Of a stretch of DNA of 64,000 nucleotides, positions 1 to 10,718 are shown one piece after another. The position numbers were made by a program, and so were the translations under genes. Where the stretch lies: contig OX359194.1 of the NCBI GenBank assembly GCA_947172415.1, forward strand, positions 3,782,001 to 3,846,000. The letters are read 5' to 3'. Position 1 is the first letter of the stretch. Each line of letters starts with the position of its first letter. This DNA is from Chondrosia reniformis (taxonomy: Eukaryota > Porifera > Demospongiae > Chondrillida > Chondrillidae). The notes beneath the pieces were generated by a model that saw only the letters and a list, made by a program, of their open reading frames with translations, was not told where the DNA came from and made no database searches.

Positions 1-760
1 TGTTAGTTAATTACACTCAAGTACACTACACAGTGCAAGTTATACTAGCAAATATATGAAATATTAAAATTACAATCAAGTACTACACAGTACAAGTTAC
101 AATTATAAGAGATCCAAGTGACTATGTAATATTAAAGTTACAAGCAAGTACTAGCTACACAGTGCAAGTTAGAAATCCAAGTGACCCATAGGATAATCAG
201 CATTTTAAATAGTACGTATAGTTGCAGGCTTTGAAACCTCAACTACTGCATAGAGAGTAGTAGTTGATACAAATCATCCAATTGCAAGCTAGAACACATG
301 GCCTACCAATTACCTTTTCACACCTTAGTATAGACTGAAGATGATGCATCTGCATGCCATATATCAACAAAGGTTCCAGTCTTAAAGGGGTCTCGGCTAA
401 TGACCACAACAGATTTGATTTGCATTGTGAGGGAGAATAGAAGAAGAATAGAAGATGGTCGGTTGCATGCATGCATTCGCAAATAATCAACAGGGTTAGA
501 GACCATTTTGTAACTTGTACGCAAGGACATAAAAGGCCATACAAGGCCTTTATTGTACGTATGTCATATGATGTCCCTTGCGTACAAGTTACAAAATGGT
601 CTCTAACCCTGTAATTTTCATATTACATAGTCACTTGGATCTCTTATAATTGTAACTATATATATATATATATGTATATATATATACAGTACAAGGTTAT
701 GACCAAGAAGCCATACGTTAATAAACTTCTGAAAAAAATATAAGGCACCTATGGCGCCCC
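1..760 (+). repeat. Dispersed repeat family A, copy 1
   Basis: Non-coding repeat with copies at about 5480-6160 (inverted), 55680-55830 (fragment), 59740-60210 and 60520-61080. Shared parts, in order: a subterminal unit of about 65 bp repeated two to three times (TACACAGTRCAAGTTACAA, then GAGATCCAAGTGACTATG), a block with CTCAACTACTGCATAGAGAG, a block of about 110 bp ending in GATGATGCATCTGCATGCC, a long hairpin (490-612), and a 3' block containing GGTGCCTATGGTGCCCC-like sequence. The layout looks like a non-autonomous DNA element, but I could not identify terminal repeats or a target duplication. The window cuts its left edge. Confidence 0.75.
490..612. repeat. Long imperfect hairpin inside family A
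   Basis: The arms begin ACAGGGTTAGAGACCATTTT and read into TGTAACTTGTACGCAAGG on the left. The right arm is its reverse complement ending AAATGGTCTCTAACCCTGT. Each arm is about 41 bp with one single-base gap, and the spacer is about 40 bp. The same hairpin recurs at 5519-5652 and, degraded, at 60950-61040. Confidence 0.85.
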
Positions 761-1035
761 AAAAATGTTGTCATAGACTGCAGCTGCGGACAACTGGACA
801 GGCCAACCCTTAAAAGTATTTTTCACTATGCTACAATGTATAGCTAGTTTGCTATTTATTTTATCATTATAATTTCTTCACTGTTATTGCCATTTATTAC
901 ATTATTAAGTATGTAATGGTGTTTGTTTAACGATGCAAAAATGCCCACGTAATCTAATAAATTGGACATGGATTAGTTTCTGCTTCATACGTATATTAGG
1001 TACAGTCTTCATTATATATTATTCATGACATGTGA
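761..1035. other. No recognised feature
   Basis: AT-rich sequence between repeat A and the Tc1 fossil. I see no reading frame or repeat that I can support. Confidence 0.5.
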
Positions 1036-1039
1036 TTAC

Positions 1040-1960
1040 AAAGTAACGAAACGTAGATGAATAAAACAGTTACTCCCCTGTAATACCACCTTCTTTAGTA
1101 ATAATTTTAGGAGAACAGTAAATGTACGTCCAATGTATATTCTGCATTTTTCAGGTGTCATTTTTTGGTTCCAAAATGAGCAAATACCATCCACAAGCTC
1201 TCTTTTGGTCAATGGTTTCACATGTCTTGCTATAAAATGCTTCAGCTCCCTCCAAGCTCTCTCAATCGGGTTAAAATCTGCGCTACTTGCAGATGTAGGC
1301 CACCATTTGAAATTTTACTTGTATGAATGTCCTTAGCAACCCGACTTGTATGCTTTGGATCATTGTACTACATAAAGCGATAATCTTCATCAGGGAAATA
1401 CTCTGTAAGGAAGTGTAATAGAAAATCTTGCAAAATTCTCATGTAAAGGGCACCATCCATTATTTCATCAAAAATACAAATATTTGCGATTCCTCTTTTG
1501 GATATTCCTGGCCACACATTTACTTCGAGAGCATGTTTTGGAGCAGGCTTTAAAAAGCCATCTCTCACAAACTTGACCCTCATAGTCTGGCCGTGATGTG
1601 TCAACTGTACACTTTCATTGAGCAACCTTCCACTCAAAGTTTTTCCTTATATATCTCCTAATGTTTGGGGCACTTAGAATGATTTTGCTATCATACGCTA
1701 TAATACAACTGACGTAACTTCATCATCGTCTTCTAGTTGTCTCTCGATGAAGTCAGCAATTTCAGCAGTTACCTATATTAGCATTCCTGCATGGGCGATG
1801 CTGTAACTCGATGTCCAAAGCTTTATCCATTTTTGCTCTGTTAAACGTGAAGTTTTCGTCCTACTGCCATTACAGATGCTACGATTTCTGAAGTTGTACG
1901 GCCTTCTTCAAATAAATGGACGATTCAATCTCTTTAATAGCTTGATAGAGGATTTGCCAA
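1040..1960 (-). pseudogene. Tc1/mariner-type transposase fossil
   Basis: Reverse-strand reading frames match the Tc1 transposase layout. The 89-residue piece at 1637-1368 carries VNVWPGISKRG and ICIFDEIMDGALY, typical of the segment before the second catalytic Asp. Immediately downstream, a frameshifted stretch reads YNDPKHTSRVAKD, the family's second Asp motif. Further on come SADFNPIERAWRELKHF, with the third catalytic acidic residue region, and a C-terminal piece at 1221-1036. An N-terminal helix-turn-helix part is only traceable in frameshifted bits up to about 1960. The gene has several frameshifts and stops and no clear start codon, so it is dead. I did not find its terminal inverted repeats. 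Confidence 0.85.
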
Positions 1961-2416
1961 TTTTACTAAAGTTTGTGTTCAATTCTATCTACAATTTTCT
2001 TACTAGAAGGAACGATAGATAGTCTGCCCAATTTGGTTATTAACAAGTATTTCGATGGTTCATAAAACTAGATCACGTCCCACAAACTTGTTAACAAGAA
2101 AAGAGTACTAGCGTGTACACCCTTGTACTCTCGAGCTACAAGCGAACCAAACGAGTGTAGCATAGTAATGTATTTCTAATCACTACTGTATATATATTAT
2201 GTACAAGGTTACGAACAGGAAGCCACCAAAAATTGTTATCATGCATAATAGCAATATAGTACCCTGCATGTGTAGCGAAGCTCTTAACTAAATGAAATAA
2301 ATAATGAAATTTGTGTGTGAATTGAAATGTAGAATAGGCCTTTTTAAAACAGATTCGATGTTCCTCAATGAGAGCAGACAAAAGAGCACAGTCTTACACT
2401 GATATTGAAAATGCTC
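1961..2416. other. Degraded intergenic sequence
   Basis: Contains the likely 5' side of the Tc1 fossil. Around 2200-2260 a stretch resembles the 3' block of repeat family A (GTACAAGGTTACGAACAGGAAGCCA). No gene is supported. Confidence 0.4.
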
Positions 2417-3190
2417 TTAAAATTGACATGATGGAAAGAAGGATGAAAAACAGTGCCACTCACTATCACACGCTGGAATATATTGTCCAATCAGTGGAAG
2501 ATACCGGCCAAGACACCACCACTGATATGCTAGCTGGCTAACCTTATCGAGGGAATTAATAATTGAAGGCTTATTTGATAATTTATGATAACCATAGTCG
2601 AATAAATAAGAAATTGATTGATTTTGCTGGTTAATTGAAAGGAAGTGATTTTCACAGCAATATTTCAATAGCAACTGAATTTCTTTAGCTAAAAGGCCTT
2701 CAAACAGAATATGCATGATGTCTTGTGGAAAACATACACCTTCCTTCAAACCACGTATGAAATTAGGAGCAAGTGTATCTCCTCGCATTGCTAACAAGGC
2801 ACCTCTGAACACTCTGGAACAACCCCAGATTTGGAATACAACCCCTTCTGGACTACAGTGTCTGTTTACAACATTAACAAACTGTTGTATCAATTTCTTG
2901 ATGCCATATTTTCGTAAATAAGCTGTCTTACAAATTGCAAACGGAAAATTGCAATGGAGCTGGGAGCACAAAAGCACAAAAAAGAGCAACTTTGTGCTTC
3001 CTATTTTTTGATCCAAGAGGATTGGTGACTTCTACATCATCATAATACCCAATCAATTGTAAAGCATTTGGATCTTCTGTAAATACGGGATTCTCCTTGA
3101 AACAGTTATATCACAAAGGATATCACCTGAGCTTTGGTGTAGGTCTTCAACCTCAGAAAGCACCTGATCATTGTTCAGAAGCAGTTGCAA
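2417..3190 (-). pseudogene. CACTA/EnSpm-like transposase fragment
   Basis: Reading 5' to 3' on the minus strand, 3110-3016 gives ALQLIGYYDDVEVTNPLGSK. It then runs, with a frameshift, into a 199-residue open frame with CFPQDIMHILFEGLLAKEIQ and LAYQWWCLGRYLPLIGQYIP. The block order (YYDDxExxNPLGSK, then PxDIMHxxxEG, then WxLxRxLPxxIG) is one I recognise from large animal transposon proteins, probably of the CACTA/EnSpm group. The family name is from memory. The remaining core and both ends are absent, and frameshifts interrupt it, so this is a relic. Upstream of 3190 the frame becomes unreadable. Confidence 0.6.
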
Positions 3191-3830
3191 TACCCGAATA
3201 AGGATATAACAGCCATAGCTGTTTTTCAGTACTGCTTTTCATATTGATTTACTATAGTTTGCCTCATTTTAATAATTGCCTCTTCATTTAGTTTTACAGG
3301 CACTGGCTCCTATATCAGGAATTACGGTAGTACTCCCTATGTAGGGATGACACGTTTTTTCGTTTTCTCCATACATCAGTTTAGGTGCAAATCCCGAAAT
3401 AGGCCAAAATTTGACAAAACAAGGCTATGAAAAATCTAAGGTACCATTTTCCTACATGCTATATGCCTATTCTGTAAAACGAGCCTATAGGGGAACTAAA
3501 CCTTAAGAGAGCTTTAGATGAAGATACAGGAGTCTTTTCTTCCTTCTTTTCCCTTCTTTCATCTTCTTCTCCACTGGGTCAGACAGCCGTTTCTGGGAAT
3601 TCCACCCTTAATCAGTGATCCTGGTAGTCTTTGTCTTTTTCTTTATCTTGATCTTCTGTGAATCCTATGTATAGCTAATATACAATATACATACTCTAAA
3701 TAGACCTTAAAGGCAAGCCAATATGTCCTGCTAATGAAACTTTAAAAATTCCCATTTTCATCTTCTACATGTTCTTCTTGTTCTTCTTCATTGCCAGCCA
3801 TAACTAAAAAACTATATAAGCTTTTGGACT
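3191..3830. other. No recognised gene
   Basis: AT-rich region. At about 3340-3360 a TAGGGATGACAC motif resembles the end of the small MITE family seen at 45215 and 45945, but no partner end was found. Otherwise nothing is supported. Confidence 0.4.
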
Positions 3831-4160
3831 AATTGCTAAACGAAACTATTGCAAATTTTCCAGGCTGTACTCTTTTGTAGAAGCGAGAGCAATAATGCTA
3901 TTATTGAGTGTAACAGTTTTCATGGCCCCAGAGTCAAGGCCTCAATAAATTCGCCATTTTAATGACATCATATTCAGTTGAAGACTGTTAAACCTAAATG
4001 GGTTTAAATACAATCAAATTCCTAGTTTTGCTCCATAAAAACGACAAACTAGAGAACAATACACAGCAAAAATAGGGTAGTTTGCAATCTGTAAACTAGG
4101 CTGTAAACCTTCATAAACAATGATTTCGCAACCTTTTGTAAACCCCAAGTTTACGATTTA
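3830..4160 (+). repeat. Dispersed repeat family B, copy 1
   Basis: About 190 bp here is clearly homologous to 45690-45890. Shared stretches include GTCAAGGCCTCAATAAA, CGCCATTTTAATGAC, TCATATTCAGTTGAAGA and GGGTTTAAATACAATCAAAT. The left side continues into a block with TTTGTAAAC-type motifs and then the perfect hairpin at 4167-4280. The type of element is unknown. Confidence 0.7.
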
Positions 4161-4166
4161 GTATTG

Positions 4167-4280
4167 ATTCTCTTTGTAAACAAGTTGTAAACATTAAAAA
4201 CCTTTAGACAACTGGTAAAGTTTCTACTTTACCAGTTGTCTAAAGGTTTTTAATGTTTACAACTTGTTTACAAAGAGAAT
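4167..4280. repeat. Perfect 54-bp-arm hairpin
   Basis: Left arm 4167-4220 and right arm 4227-4280 are exact reverse complements over 54 bp, separated by a 6-base loop (TTTCTA). The outer ends read ATTCTCTTTG and CAAAGAGAAT. Perfect identity over this length implies recent formation or gene-conversion-like maintenance. It could be a foldback MITE or the folded end of repeat B. Confidence 0.95.
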
Positions 4281-4335
4281 TATGAATATCAATTAATACT
4301 TTGCCACTATATTATTGCACTTGCTAATGAAAACT

Positions 4336-4402
4336 ATGAATATTATTATTAATTAATGTATATTCATGGCTTATGAATATTATTATTAATTAATATTCAT
4401 AG
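4336..4402. repeat. AT-rich direct duplication
   Basis: ATGAATATTATTATTAATTA occurs twice, at 4336 and 4373, with palindromic ATGAATAT/ATATTCAT ends. Probably replication slippage at the edge of the hairpin element. Confidence 0.7.
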
Positions 4403-4440
4403 CTTCAAATGAATACTTATTCGTTAAAATTAAATCAGGA

Positions 4441-4860
4441 AATTTCTCAATATACAATTAAATATACAAGAGGTGATTAAAATAAACTGTTTAGCAGTTA
4501 ATTCTTCCAAAGTCTATCTTGATAGGTATGTAGCCATGAATTCTGATCCATGGCATGTTGGTTGAATCAAAACAAGAGAAGAAAAGTGGGAATTGTACAA
4601 ATATATAAATCTTCTTACCTAAATACTTACTGATCAATGATGATAATGTGTCTATTGCCACTAGACACCCAGGATCTCCTGTTAAATGCTGCATAAATAG
4701 AAAGCAAATTTTTCATCCAAAGCCCAAACTCAATATCAAAAACATTGAAATCTAATGTTATCTTACTTTGATTGCTTACAGCATTTAAATGTCTCCCTTG
4801 AAGACATTCCACATTCAATTCACACTATACAAGTAAATAAAAACATTAAAAAATGAAATG
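4441..4860 (-). other. Short open frames, unrecognised
   Basis: Two overlapping minus-strand frames of 63 and 67 codons (4818-4627 and 4694-4491) lie here. A stretch reading FNVFDIEFGLWMKNLL looks protein-like but matches nothing I know. It could be an exon remnant of a transposase. No start, splice sites or domain can be defended. Confidence 0.2.
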
Positions 4861-4861
4861 A

Positions 4862-5353
4862 GAAGTAGGGATGGCAGTCCTTGCAACAGTACCTATCACA
4901 TCTAGAAAAAGCAATGAAACAAGACAATGATCATATAATAACGCTCACAATACCAAATGGAATATATACTGCCTCAAATTTCAGTGACTTAACAATACAC
5001 ATCACTTTCATGTTTGGGTGCACCATGATGGCTGAAGTAGGGATAGTGCGCCCAAACATGCATATTTACTTGTATTCCTTCTTTTTTTGTAATGTTATAC
5101 TTTTTAAAATTAATTTGTAAGTTATTTTTGGCAATAACTCAAAATAATGTCGTAGTTGAAGATAAAGAGGATATGACCAAGAACTCCTACTTAGTAAATG
5201 GTGTTAAAAATGGTCTAGTTTTTAAGTAAAGTTAAGGTAAGAGATGAAAAATAGTGAAGAGGTTAAAAATAAAAGTGTTTGAAAAGGAAGATGGCTCTTT
5301 AGGTAAGTTGAGTAAGATGTTGTCAGAATTATGTTTTTTGAGTCATCCCTACT
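4862..5353. mobile_element. Small MITE with AGTAGGGATG ends
   Basis: AGTAGGGATG at 4862 is matched by CATCCCTACT ending at 5353, suggesting a foldback element of about 490 bp. Inside, CATGTTTGGGTGCA (5009-5022) and TGCGCCCAAACATG (5047-5060) form a second inverted pair. The motif TAGGGATGGCAC is shared with MITEs near 45.2, 45.9 and 55.6 kb, so these may be related. Target duplications are not clear. Confidence 0.5.
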
Positions 5354-5518
5354 TATATAGAGAGTAGCACTGTTCTCTCTGATATAGGGTAATTTTTGTA
5401 CAGTGAATGGTTATACTGTTTATATGTAATGTAAATTAAATTTAAAAAGTTTAATCAATCAATCAAATGACCATGAGTCCCCAAGGGAGACTGGTTGAGG
5501 TGTGTTACAATTCATTTG

Positions 5519-5652
5519 CATAATCAACAGGGTTAGAGACCATTTTGTAACTTGTACACAAGGACATAAAAGGCCAAGGCCTTTATATACATATACCATA
5601 TGATGTCCCTTGTGTACAAGTTACAAAATGGTCTCTAACCCTGTTGATTATG
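5519..5652. repeat. Family A hairpin, second copy
   Basis: Near-perfect inverted repeat running from CATAATCAACAGGGTTAGAG to its complement ending CTAACCCTGTTGATTATG. The centre is AT-rich and holds AGGCCAAGGCCT. It is longer than the copy at 490-612. Confidence 0.9.
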
Positions 5653-5995
5653 TGAATGCAAGCAACCAACCGTCTGTATTCTTAGCTCCCTCACAAGGCA
5701 AATCAAATCTGCTGTGAATATTAGCTGAGACCCCTTTAAGACTGGAACCATTGTTGATATATGGCATGCAGATGCTTCATCTTCAGTCTATACTAAGGTG
5801 TGAAAAGGTAATTGGTAGGCCATGTGTTGCAGTAATTGAGGATTTCAAAACGTGCAACAGTGTGACTAAAGTTTTGTACTGTTTAAAATACTGATTATCC
5901 TAGGGGTCATTTGGATCTCTTTAAATTTAAATTTAAAATTTTATTAAATAAGGTCCCCCACTAATACCAGTATCATGCTGAAGGGGCAATCTTTA

Positions 5996-6021
5996 TTAAT
6001 AATAATAATAATAATAATAAA
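5996..6021. repeat. (AAT)n microsatellite
   Basis: Uninterrupted run of about eight AAT triplets inside repeat A copy 2. Confidence 0.9.
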
Positions 6022-6184
6022 TTTGTAACTAGTACTGCATGTGTATAGCTAGTACTTGTTTGCATGTAATTTTAATATTGTATAGTCACTTGGCCCTCTT
6101 AAATTTGTAACTTGTATTGTGTAGTACTCGATTGTAATTTTAATATTGCCAGTACCTATGTATATATGGATATGACATATATTA

Positions 6185-6960
6185 AGGGGCTCACATACAC
6201 TTGCCCAACTATAAGTACACTGCATTCATGACTATAGGCTTTATGCTACCATCTAATATCCTTCTGTGTACTGCAGCTGGCCACCCAGCACTTATCACTT
6301 AACTGAACTAACACACCTGCACTTACTATATGATCAAACTAATATAATCAGATTATACAGTCCTACACCTTGATTATCCAGACAGTGTTGGGTAGACGCA
6401 CTTTCTTGTGTGTCTGTTTATAACCCAAATTGTCTAGATAATAAAAATAGGAGGAAAGCCGCTGTACATGTGATGTTACCATGCAGATCACAAATTTCCA
6501 ACTTCTGGCCGATTGTCAGTACGACATATTTGTGCTTCCCATGAGGCCTAGGAAACACTAAGGTGCTCTTATTTCACAAGACTATAACACCTCTAGGCTA
6601 TATAAAATCTGGAATCACATGACCTGGATAACCGAGGTACTGGATATCTGAGGTCCGGATAAACGAGGTAGGACTGTATGTACATTTTGAATATCCTATA
6701 TTGTAGCTAGGTGATAAAGCATGTTGGGTGGCATGGTTTATCACTTAGCTACAACATATATAGGTTTATCACTTAGCTACAACATATATAGGATATTCAA
6801 AATGTACATGTATGATCATATATAGTAAGTGTAGGTCTGTTAATTTAGTTAAGTGATATAAGTGCTGCGTGGCCAGTACACAGAATGATACTAGATGGTA
6901 GTGTGAAATGTACTTGCAGTTGAGTGAGTGTACAGTTGATTGCAGAATGGTCATTAACTG
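6185..6960. mobile_element. Large palindromic MITE split by a second MITE
   Basis: Sequence 6240-6350 is the inverted complement of about 6795-6905; for example CTTCTGTGTACTG on the left and CAGTACACAGAATG on the right. 6680-6710 is the complement of 6778-6808 (TGTACATTTTGAATATCCTATA versus its inverse). Together they form one palindrome with its centre near 6735, interrupted between 6356 and 6679 by an unrelated element. No coding sequence is present. Confidence 0.75.
6358..6676. mobile_element. pogo-like MITE, nested
   Basis: The left end CAGTCCTACACCTTGATTATCC and the right end (inverted) CAGTCCTACCTCGTTTATCC form terminal inverted repeats of about 25 bp with a few mismatches. Both ends are flanked by TA (6356-6357 and 6677-6678), the target duplication expected of Tc1/pogo elements. 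It is 319 bp with no coding capacity. It inserted into the larger palindrome at 6185-6960 and is therefore the younger of the two. Confidence 0.8.
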
Positions 6961-8095
6961 CAATACAATGGCACTCTCTCAAATACGGACACCTCTCAAT
7001 TCCGTATTGTGGACACATAAATCGGTCCTAACGTATTTATTATTATATAAAATATACTGTATAATAGAGTAGGTATAAATAAGTGTAAGCTGCAGTCAGA
7101 TGACACTGGCAAGAGTGATCTTTCTCTGAGTCTTGACAGCATCCCTTCAAGCTGTTGAATATACGTTTGTGGCCCATAAACAGAAGGGACTTCCAGTCCA
7201 TACCCAGCGCCGTGATTGACCCTTTCCGCAGTGATTTTGACTGTACCTTTGTTACAGTCTCTTATAAGGAATGATGAGATAAGAGGAACAAAATTTTATG
7301 GAATATGCCCGACTATTGTACTCTCCGCCTTTAATATGACAACAGTGCACTTATCCCGACAATTTTTGGGCTTTCTTTTCAGGTTTAACATCTGTCCAGT
7401 TTCATTACTCTGTGCTTACTAAAGCCAGGCAGATGACATTAGATGATTATTTCCATAAATAAATTCTTTAAATTAAAATTAAAAAAATGATGCCATTTTT
7501 CACTCTGAGTTTATATAAGACCTCTGTGCAATGCTAAAGTTCCTGTGTCTGTGCAATCACCCTATGATATATGATGTTTTATACATATGTAGCTGTTATG
7601 GTAGTATTGTTATTTGTTCAATGTGCAGTGTTCGTTGTCAAGGGGTGCTGCACTGAAAAACTGCCTATGCTTGAACTTGGAACATCCAATAGTCACTAGA
7701 TTTTGACTTCAGTCCTAGACCACCAGCAGCTATCATGGCATTTACCATTTGCTATTTGGATAACCATTCTGAAATTGACTGTAGATTATTTAAACTATGC
7801 AGCACAGATTGTGTAAATGATCAAAGCTTAATTATATAGCATTTATCATCTCCCCAAATTCATTTTGTGTTTAATGTGATGTTAAACTAGTGGAACAGCA
7901 AGCAGTTAGAAAATTATCAATAATGGTTATTTCAGACTCCAACCTTCCAAGTTGATTCGAGTAAGATTGCTTTTTGGGTTGAGAGGGATTGCGTATTGGA
8001 AATTGCAATTGGTTGCATTCATGATGTACCATATACATTACTGAGTTATGTACTGTTACAGTATATGGTATGACGTATGCATAATATTAACTATA
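6961..8095. other. Mostly featureless, one solo transposon end
   Basis: CACTCTCTCAAATACGGACA at 6971 resembles the end of a pogo-type element, but no opposite end was seen. The rest is AT-rich with only short open frames and no recognised coding sequence. Confidence 0.4.
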
Positions 8096-8529
8096 TAGAG
8101 TGGGCTCTGATTTATCCAACACTGATTTATCTAGAAATCTGATTGAAGGGGGTGGGTGTACCTTTTCAATAAAAAGAGAGCATTTATTAATTATGTAACT
8201 TTTGCAGTGTATTTAGTATGTACTTCTGACTTTCTATACTGTTCCTACTATACCTAAACTACAGGTAGCAAGAAGGCTGCCTCTTTGGTTACTTGGTGTA
8301 GCTGAATATGATGGTGGCACAGTGCATGTGCAGTAGGTACCTTAACAGTATCATTACAGGCTATATTCAGAGTATGTTAAAGAGATCTAGAAAGCCTTTT
8401 TTGAAGGTTATAGTGTGAATGCGCATAGGGTACGTGTTCTAAGAACTTTCGTTTATTAATTAAATCATATACAGGGTTTAAAGTTGATAAAAATAGTTGG
8501 CTTTATTAAATCAAACTTAAGTTTTTTTT

Positions 8530-8901
8530 TCAGTTGACTGTTGAGTCTGCAGCTGCGCATGCTTCTTCTGAGTCATCTGTCAAGTCGATGATTTCGGGAA
8601 TTGCATTTGTTTCATCGTCACTGCAAAAAGGTATATAATCTTCTTCTTCTACTTGTATTTCTTCTTCGGATTCGCTAATAGCGAAAATATCGGAGTTATC
8701 TTGTTCGTACAAGTAATAAGTAATTTGTTCAATTGTTGGGTCTTCAGGCTGTGGCGATGTTTGAGTGCTGACGTCGTAATAAAAAATCTACATAATGAAT
8801 TTTAGTTATTATATCATAAGTAAATCGTAGCTTAATAGAAAACTTACTACTTCTGTTGCGATTACTTTGTAGTATGAAGGTAGTCGAATAGTGTTACTCA
8901 T
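8530..8901 (-). CDS. Two-exon gene for a small acidic protein
   Basis: Exon 1 runs 8901-8848 (ATG at 8901, 18 codons) and ends at a GTAAGT donor. Exon 2 starts at 8787 after an acceptor reading TTATGTAG and ends at the stop at 8530-8532. Splicing is phase 0 and yields 103 residues with no stop. The protein begins MSNTIRLPSYYKVIATEV. Its C-terminal half is strongly acidic, with runs such as SESEEEIQVEEED and IIDLTDDSEEA, the second resembling a SUMO-interacting motif. No catalytic domain is recognised. It lies about 250 bp from, and divergent to, the transposase gene, so the two could share a promoter. It may be a transposon passenger or accessory protein, or a tiny host gene. The intron boundaries are my prediction. 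Confidence 0.55.
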
Positions 8902-9153
8902 TATTCTTCGTCTTAAAATTATACGAAGTACGTTATTTTCGTATTTCAGTGAGCTCTCATTTATCCGGACCTGATTTATCCGGAAATCTCATATATCCGG
9001 TGTTTGAACTTAGGAACAAAAATTTTGCCATACAAAAGTATAGGAAATTATACTGAGTTATCCGAAATTGGGATATCCGTATCCGGCACTGCAGCGTGGG
9101 AACCACGCGCTGATTCTCCATACATTTCCCACTTATCCGTCCGACTTTGAAGT

Positions 9154-10718
9154 ATGGCTACAAAATCAAGTTCCAAGCGTGCCAGAGTTTCTATCTCGGT
9201 TTCTTTAAAGAAGAAGATATGTGCCTACAAAAAGAGCCACCCAAAGGCTACACAAGAAGGAATTCGTTCACTTATTTTTAAAGAAGATTCTGTTGATATC
9301 GGGCGAACAACGATTAGTGATATCCTTCGTGATGCAGACAAGTGGGCCAGCGTTGAGGACTTCAGCTCGACCAAGCACTGTCAGGGACGTTTTGCGCAGC
9401 TAGAGGAGGCTCTTTGGATTTGGTTCGGCAATATTCGCTCTCAAAGTTTGTCCATTTCAGATGATATGTTGCGGGAGAAAGCCAAAGAGTTTGGAGAATC
9501 GTTAGGAGTTATTGGATTGACCTATTCCAGCGGGTGGCTGCAAGGCTTTAAGAAACGTCATGGCATCAAGGTGAGAGTTATTCACGGTGAGGCAGCCATG
9601 TAGGAGCAGACATTGTTGAAGAAGGAAGGAGGAAGCTGAGGGAGACCTTGCACGGATATTCACTAGACTCGATCTACAATATGGATGAAACGGGTCTGTT
9701 CTTTCGGTTGGAGCCTAACAAAACCCTGGCAACTGGAACAGTCTCAGGTACCAGGAAGTGTAAGCAGCGCATAACAGTGGCTCTGTGTTGCAATGCTGAT
9801 GGGACAGACAAGCTGCAGCCTTTAGTTATAGCAAAGGCAGCCAGACCACGGTGTTTTCCCAAGACGTTTGACGTGCAATCTGTTGTGCAATACCATCATA
9901 ACACCAAGGCATGGATGACAGCTGCAGCCTTCACAGAGTGGCTGAAAAGTCTCGAGAGGAAAATGGCTGTCAAGAAGCGACACATTCTTCTTTTGCTGGA
10001 TAATGCACCAAGCCATATTCACAGTGTTGAACTAACCTATGTTAAGATTGAGATGCTGCCACCAAACACTACATCTCACATTCAGCCCTTGGATGCTGGG
10101 ATCATCAAAAACTTCAAACTGCACTACAAGACCAAGCTGATGCAGCATTATGTTCGAGAAGTGGATGAAAAGGGCAGGTTTGACCGCATCAATCTCAAGC
10201 AGGCTGTCTACTTTGTTAAAGATGCATGGACAATGGTTAAGGAGCAAACAATTGCCAATTGTTTTTCACACACTGGAATCTTGGCAACCATTCAAGCCAA
10301 TCTCTCACAACCAGCTGAACAACAAGAAGCACAAGCAGAATTATCAGAGTTGGCCGACATAGCATCCATTGACAACCCCTGTAGCCTCGATGAGTACATC
10401 AACATGCCAGAAGAAAATGCAACAGAAGAGCCACTGACTGATGAGGACATCATAAGACTTGTTCAAGGGGATACGCCAGTGTTGAATGAAGATCAAGACA
10501 GTGATGATAACAGTGAGGAAGAACCTGAAGTGATTGAGCCATATTCTTTATCAGAAGCTATTCCCGTATGTGAATCCCTCCTTGCAACTCTTGAGAGCCA
10601 TGATGGCTTCACAGAGCAGAGCTACAGTTTCCTGCGTACTATTATCAGGGATATCCACCTGGCCAAAACTAAGAATGTGAAGCAGACCACCCTGACAGAC
10701 TATTTTACTAGATCTTAG
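9154..10718 (+). pseudogene. pogo/Tigger (CENP-B-like) DDE transposase, one frameshift
   Basis: Cut-and-paste transposase of the Tc1-pogo superfamily, expected to bind the element's ends in the nucleus. The first 149-codon frame (9154-9603) holds the N-terminal helix-turn-helix, rich in Lys and starting MATKSSSKRARVSISV, and a CENP-B-type second DNA-binding domain with SSGWLQGFKKRHGIKV. The 356-codon frame (9648-10718) holds the catalytic core: Asp in YNMDETGLFF, Asp in LLLDNAPSH, Asp in HIQPLDAGIIKNFK. An acidic tail follows, ending TTLTDYFTRS. Both frames are continuous in protein sense; they are separated by a single frameshift near 9590-9605, beside an in-frame TAG. All three acidic residues are present, so the copy is young. 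The ATG at 9154 is the first in frame after the terminal region. Confidence 0.92.

Larger units (their letters stand above)
5480..6160 (-). repeat. Dispersed repeat family A, copy 2 (inverted)
   Basis: Inverted relative to copy 1. The order is hairpin 5519-5652 with arms of about 48 bp, then the block with GGCATGCAGATGCTTCATCTTCAG, then the TAATTGGTAGGCCATGTG block, then the subterminal tandem unit at about 6020-6150. Part of the internal sequence differs, with an AATAAT microsatellite at 5996-6021. Confidence 0.75.

Noticed and set aside
4491-4818. Possible exon with FNVFDIEFGLWMKNLL
   Set aside because: No domain, splice sites or neighbouring exons could be supported.
8530-8712. Single-exon reading of the acidic ORF from the internal Met (60 codons)
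   Set aside because: The upstream frame stays open for 25 more codons to a good acceptor, and an exon with ATG and a consensus donor precedes it; the two-exon model explains more.
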